This document shows positions 62,601-64,000 of a stretch of 64,000 bases of DNA, piece by piece. Below the pieces are notes generated by a model. It saw only the letters and a program-made list of their open reading frames with translations. It was not told where the DNA came from and did no database searches. Source of the stretch: Aporrectodea caliginosa (taxonomy: Eukaryota; Annelida; Clitellata; Crassiclitellata; Lumbricidae); NCBI GenBank assembly GCA_020284085.1, contig JACEVL010000131.1, positions 1,849,272-1,913,271 on the forward strand, given 5' to 3'. Each line of letters opens with the position of its first letter. Position 1 is the stretch's first letter. The translations under genes were made by a program, and so were the position numbers.

Positions 62601-63502
62601 TTCCAACCCAGCATCGAAGATGGGAATGGTTTTGGATACAAAACTTTGGAGGTCAAGAAATATCGTCAGCAGTGACTACTGTGGGTTCTGATAGCCATGC
62701 TGGACTAGCTAGTAGTTAGTTTTAGTTACTTGCTGGGAAGAAGGGCATTTGAAATTTCGGTGCCTCAAGCAATTTGGCTGTAAATGAGAAACAAGAGTGT
62801 GGAGGACGGAAGTCGTCTGCAGCCGACAAAGTAAAGTTCCTCACTTTATTCTGGGATGCAGGAACAGTGGTTGAGCACTGGCCATGTAATGTGAAGAGTA
62901 CGGGTTTGAGCCGTATTTCCTGAGACGGTTACTGTGTAGGGACCTTGAGCAAGTCCTTCACTCACAATTGCTCAGCACCAGTGATTTATTGTATTGTATT
63001 TAGAGATTTATAAAGTGCCTGGTCGTTAGATAGTGGCGCTTGATTAATGTGTATTATTACTAAATAGTAATAATGTACTGTTGTCTTTTCTTTATTGCAT
63101 ATCTGGTTGTTCATTTGCTTTAAAACTGTGAATGTATTGGGGTGGTTTATGGGTTCAAACCCCCCAAAATGCATTACTGTTATTAAAACTAAAAATTTAG
63201 AAAATGTGACCATATCCATTGGAATTCCCCTAAAAACTAACCCTCCCCTAATTGTTGTTTCCTGACTACACTGCTGTTTACAGCGTTTTACTTGGCACTG
63301 TTAAAGAGTTTCAAGAAAGTAAAGTGTTCAAACCAGATTACATGTACTTCAATCACAATTGTGTATCTTGTTAAAATCTTCTTAGCCATTTTTAAAAGAG
63401 TTTAGAATTTTCTTCATTGTTGTGTTATGTTTACAGGAGCTTCATAACCACGAGGTCGGTGGCAGCCATCTGCGCGTTTCATTCACAAAGTCATCCATCT
63501 GA
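52915..63502 (+). CDS. PTBP1: polypyrimidine tract-binding protein (PTBP family), 4 RRMs, 5' end not placed
   Basis: Exons: 52915-52992, 53489-53635, 54352-54495, 54808-54936, 55318-55369, 55764-55822, 56398-56593, 57200-57600, 58663-58696, 59723-59815, 60510-60607, 60929-61047, 61599-61673, 62270-62333, 63437-63502 (stop TGA). In phase they give 584 residues. RRM1 [23 protein letters not shown]2 [20 protein letters not shown] with [23 protein letters not shown]3 [20 protein letters not shown] with [23 protein letters not shown]4 [20 protein letters not shown] ending [11 protein letters not shown]. It follows vertebrate PTBP1 block by block. PTB binds CU-rich RNA and represses or tunes alternative exons. 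The RRM2-RRM3 linker is Gly/Met-rich. The true start lies upstream or at an ATG early in 52915-52992. Confidence 0.95.
53117..53285. mobile_element. hAT-type MITE (AATCGATTAG family), copy 4
   Basis: Ends CAGAGATGGA and CTCATCTCTA; the body TAGCTAATCGATT... matches 8825-9014 in the same orientation. It lies in PTBP intron 1 of those recognised. Confidence 0.8.
55512..55625 (+). mobile_element. SINE-A, internally deleted copy
   Basis: GTGTAGGGGTATGTTCGGTG and CCTTGCAGTTGGAAGGCTGC run directly into GGGAGCGCCTCTGAGTAAAA and GGGGCGCTATATTAAT. The middle third is missing compared with 5458-5693. Confidence 0.8.
55886..56215 (+). mobile_element. SINE-D-type repeat followed by SINE-C-like copy
   Basis: 55886-55985 has AATGCACAAGGCATCGACTT and CACCAAAACCAAGCTGTAAT. 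From 56050, GATTGGTTTGGGCACTCGCC and CAGGCCTTCCTCTGATGG resemble SINE-C. Confidence 0.65.
56231..56397. repeat. 26-bp tandem array ending in the PTBP exon acceptor
   Basis: About seven degenerate units of GTAGGAGTTGTTGAATGTTG followed by TTTCTA. The last unit's TGTTGTTTTTAG is the acceptor of exon 56398, so earlier TTGTTTCTAG units form upstream decoy acceptors. Confidence 0.85.
56398..56593 (+). CDS. PTBP1: PTBP exon completing RRM2
   Basis: Phase 0 to 1, donor GTGAGG. It encodes [39 protein letters not shown] and SLPSG, nearly identical to the [20 protein letters not shown].. block of PTBP1. Confidence 0.93.
56687..56830 (+). mobile_element. SINE-C copy
   Basis: GATTGGTTAGAGCGCTCGCC head and GAGCAAGTCCTTAACTC body; 3' end truncated. 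Confidence 0.75.
57200..57600 (+). CDS. PTBP1: PTBP exon with Gly/Met-rich linker and RRM3 start
   Basis: 401 nt, phase 1 to 0, donor GTGCGT. After [17 protein letters not shown] it is a long run of GM, GGM and GMP motifs (about 100 residues with over 20 Met). It ends [17 protein letters not shown], the first strand of RRM3. Vertebrate PTBP1 has an Ala-rich linker here; the Met/Gly-rich version is notable. Confidence 0.92.
57601..58495. other. PTBP intron upstream of the 34-nt exon
   Basis: No repeat family recognised. AT-rich, with AATAATAAT/AGTAATA patches at 57750-57900 and 58195-58230. Confidence 0.5.
58496..58662 (+). promoter_or_regulatory. PTBP1: AG-free, pyrimidine-rich acceptor region of the 34-nt PTBP exon
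   Basis: From 58496 to the acceptor AG at 58661-58662 there is no AG dinucleotide (165 nt). The stretch is rich in TCT, CTCT and TCTG (for example TTTCATTCTCTCATATCATC, CTGCTCCTCATTCTG, CTCTGATCTTTTGATCTG). TCTAATG at about 58504 could be a distant branch point. Such AG-exclusion zones mark exons with remote branch points, known for vertebrate PTBP1 exon 11. Confidence 0.75.
58663..58696 (+). CDS. PTBP1: 34-nt regulated PTBP exon ([12 protein letters not shown])
   Basis: Acceptor GATCTGTAG, donor GTATGT, phase 0 to 1. It encodes [11 protein letters not shown] plus one base, aligning to RVTPQSLFILFG of PTBP1 RRM3. Length and phase equal vertebrate PTBP1 exon 11 (34 nt). If skipped, 57600 joined to 59723 reads ECMVRCSA then TGA, so the transcript would be cut short and probably degraded. 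Confidence 0.93.
59626..59696 (-). mobile_element. 71-bp palindromic TTAA-flanked MITE, copy 4
   Basis: TTAACACTTTAATGATAAGA ... GCTCGTCGTTAAAGTGTTAA, inverted relative to copies 1 and 2. It ends 26 bp before the PTBP exon at 59723, within the usual branch-point zone. Confidence 0.82.
59723..59815 (+). CDS. PTBP1: PTBP exon after the 34-nt exon (RRM3)
   Basis: Acceptor GATACGTTGCAG, donor GTACAG, phase 1 to 1. It encodes [20 protein letters not shown] then [11 protein letters not shown]. Confidence 0.93.
60165..60395 (+). mobile_element. SINE-B copy
   Basis: GTAGTCTAGTGGATAGCGTG head, GGGTGCAAATCACTGCCAGG, TTTCTTCTCCAT, TTAAGTTGCTAGCCCTTCAT and ACCCATGGC. More diverged than 45985-46240. Confidence 0.75.
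60510..63502 (+). CDS. PTBP1: PTBP 3' exons (end of RRM3, RRM4, stop)
   Basis: 60510-60607 [33 protein letters not shown]; 60929-61047 [20 protein letters not shown] and SATLHLSNV; 61599-61673 [20 protein letters not shown]; 62270-62333 [20 protein letters not shown]; 63437-63502 [21 protein letters not shown], stop. All junctions are GT-AG and in phase. The C-terminus matches the family's HLRVSFSKSTI. Confidence 0.94.
61230..61395 (-). mobile_element. SINE-C copy, minus strand
   Basis: Reverse complement of GGTTAGAGCGTTTACCTTGT and GAGCAAGTCCTTCACTCACA, with a CATTATTAAGCACCACTATC-type tail. Confidence 0.78.
61674..62269. other. PTBP intron without recognised elements
   Basis: AT-rich unique-looking sequence; nothing else seen. 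Confidence 0.5.
62860..63075 (+). mobile_element. SINE-C copy
   Basis: Head diverged (AGTGGTTGAGCACTGGCCAT), body GTAGGGACCTTGAGCAAGTC, tail GTGGCGCTTGATTAATGTGT. A short TTTATTGTATTGTATTTAGA insertion interrupts the tail. Confidence 0.75.
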
Positions 63503-64000
63503 TCTGACACGTCTGCATTCTTCCTGCATGACTTTGCCACATCGTTGCCGTCAGCAACGTCATTACCAAGAACATATGACAGACAGTTGTGACTGATTGT
63601 AATTCTGTGTCACTAATGTTTCAATGGCACCTTCGTAACTACGTACTCCAGAAGCCATGCAATATTACGTCTCGTAATACTGCTGTTCACATTACCATGG
63701 AATTACGCTATGTAAAAAAATGCACTTTTCACATATCGTAAATTGCATTGTGAGGCGTGTATGATGGCCATTATGTTACGTAATGGTTTTTACGCATCGA
63801 CTACAGAAGTTTTACATGAATTGAGTCTTTTACACATTAAACACATCAATTCAAGTGGCTGTGGCATTACGCGTATTGTGTATAACAAACATTTTATATT
63901 AGCTATAAGTTCTATTTACAAGCCAATGCGTTACAAAACGTGTATTGCCATGTCATAGTGTAGCATTACTTAATACTGAAAAGGTGCATTTGCTTTTTGT
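63503..64000 (+). other. PTBP1: PTBP 3' UTR / downstream
   Basis: No AATAAA before the window end; ATTAAA occurs at about 63836. Several ATTACG/TTACGTA-type words occur between 63660 and 63800. No further gene is seen. Confidence 0.45.

Overview
The window is invertebrate nuclear DNA: it has spliced genes with GT-AG introns, abundant tRNA-derived SINEs, DNA-transposon MITEs, LINE remnants and long microsatellites. The proteins are close to their vertebrate counterparts. The repeat style (SINE tails ending in GCGCTATATAAAT, ATTG arrays) suggests a marine invertebrate, perhaps a deuterostome or lophotrochozoan. I cannot fix the phylum from sequence alone.

Three conserved genes lie head-to-tail on the + strand. 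(1) A class I bHLH E-protein gene (TCF3/TCF4/TCF12/daughterless family) runs from before 2484 to its stop at 32972; its N-terminal AD1 exons are not seen and probably lie upstream of the window. (2) SMU1, complete, spans 39446-48011: 12 coding exons joining in phase to 513 codons, the length of human SMU1 as I recall it. (3) A polypyrimidine-tract-binding protein gene (PTBP family) runs from at or before 52915 to its stop at 63502, with 15 coding exons recognised and the extreme N-terminus not placed.

The most striking feature is in the E-protein gene. The exon completing the bHLH domain is present three times in tandem (24394-24539, 25455-25600, 25787-25932). Each copy is 146 nt with identical splice phases. 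Only inclusion of exactly one copy keeps the frame open, so this is a three-way version of the vertebrate E12/E47 choice. A tyrosine/serine-rich alternative first exon (16162-16359) may start a short isoform, and an unrecognised 307-codon ORF (33195-34118) follows the E-protein stop.

The PTBP gene keeps the 34-nt exon whose skipping truncates vertebrate PTBP1. It has a 165-nt AG-free stretch upstream, and skipping it here brings a stop within 9 codons. In SMU1 a perfect 161-bp inverted repeat flanks one WD40 exon. In all three genes, one splice site is embedded in an intronic tandem repeat array.

Region by region: 1-2483 tandem and simple repeats; 2484-32972 E-protein gene with repeat-filled introns; 33195-34118 orphan ORF; 34170-39445 intergenic with SINEs, a nested hAT MITE and a pogo-like transposon relic; 39446-48011 SMU1; 48012-52914 intergenic or 5' PTBP region with a hAT element and a LINE reverse-transcriptase fragment; 52915-63502 PTBP; 63503-64000 PTBP 3' UTR or downstream sequence.
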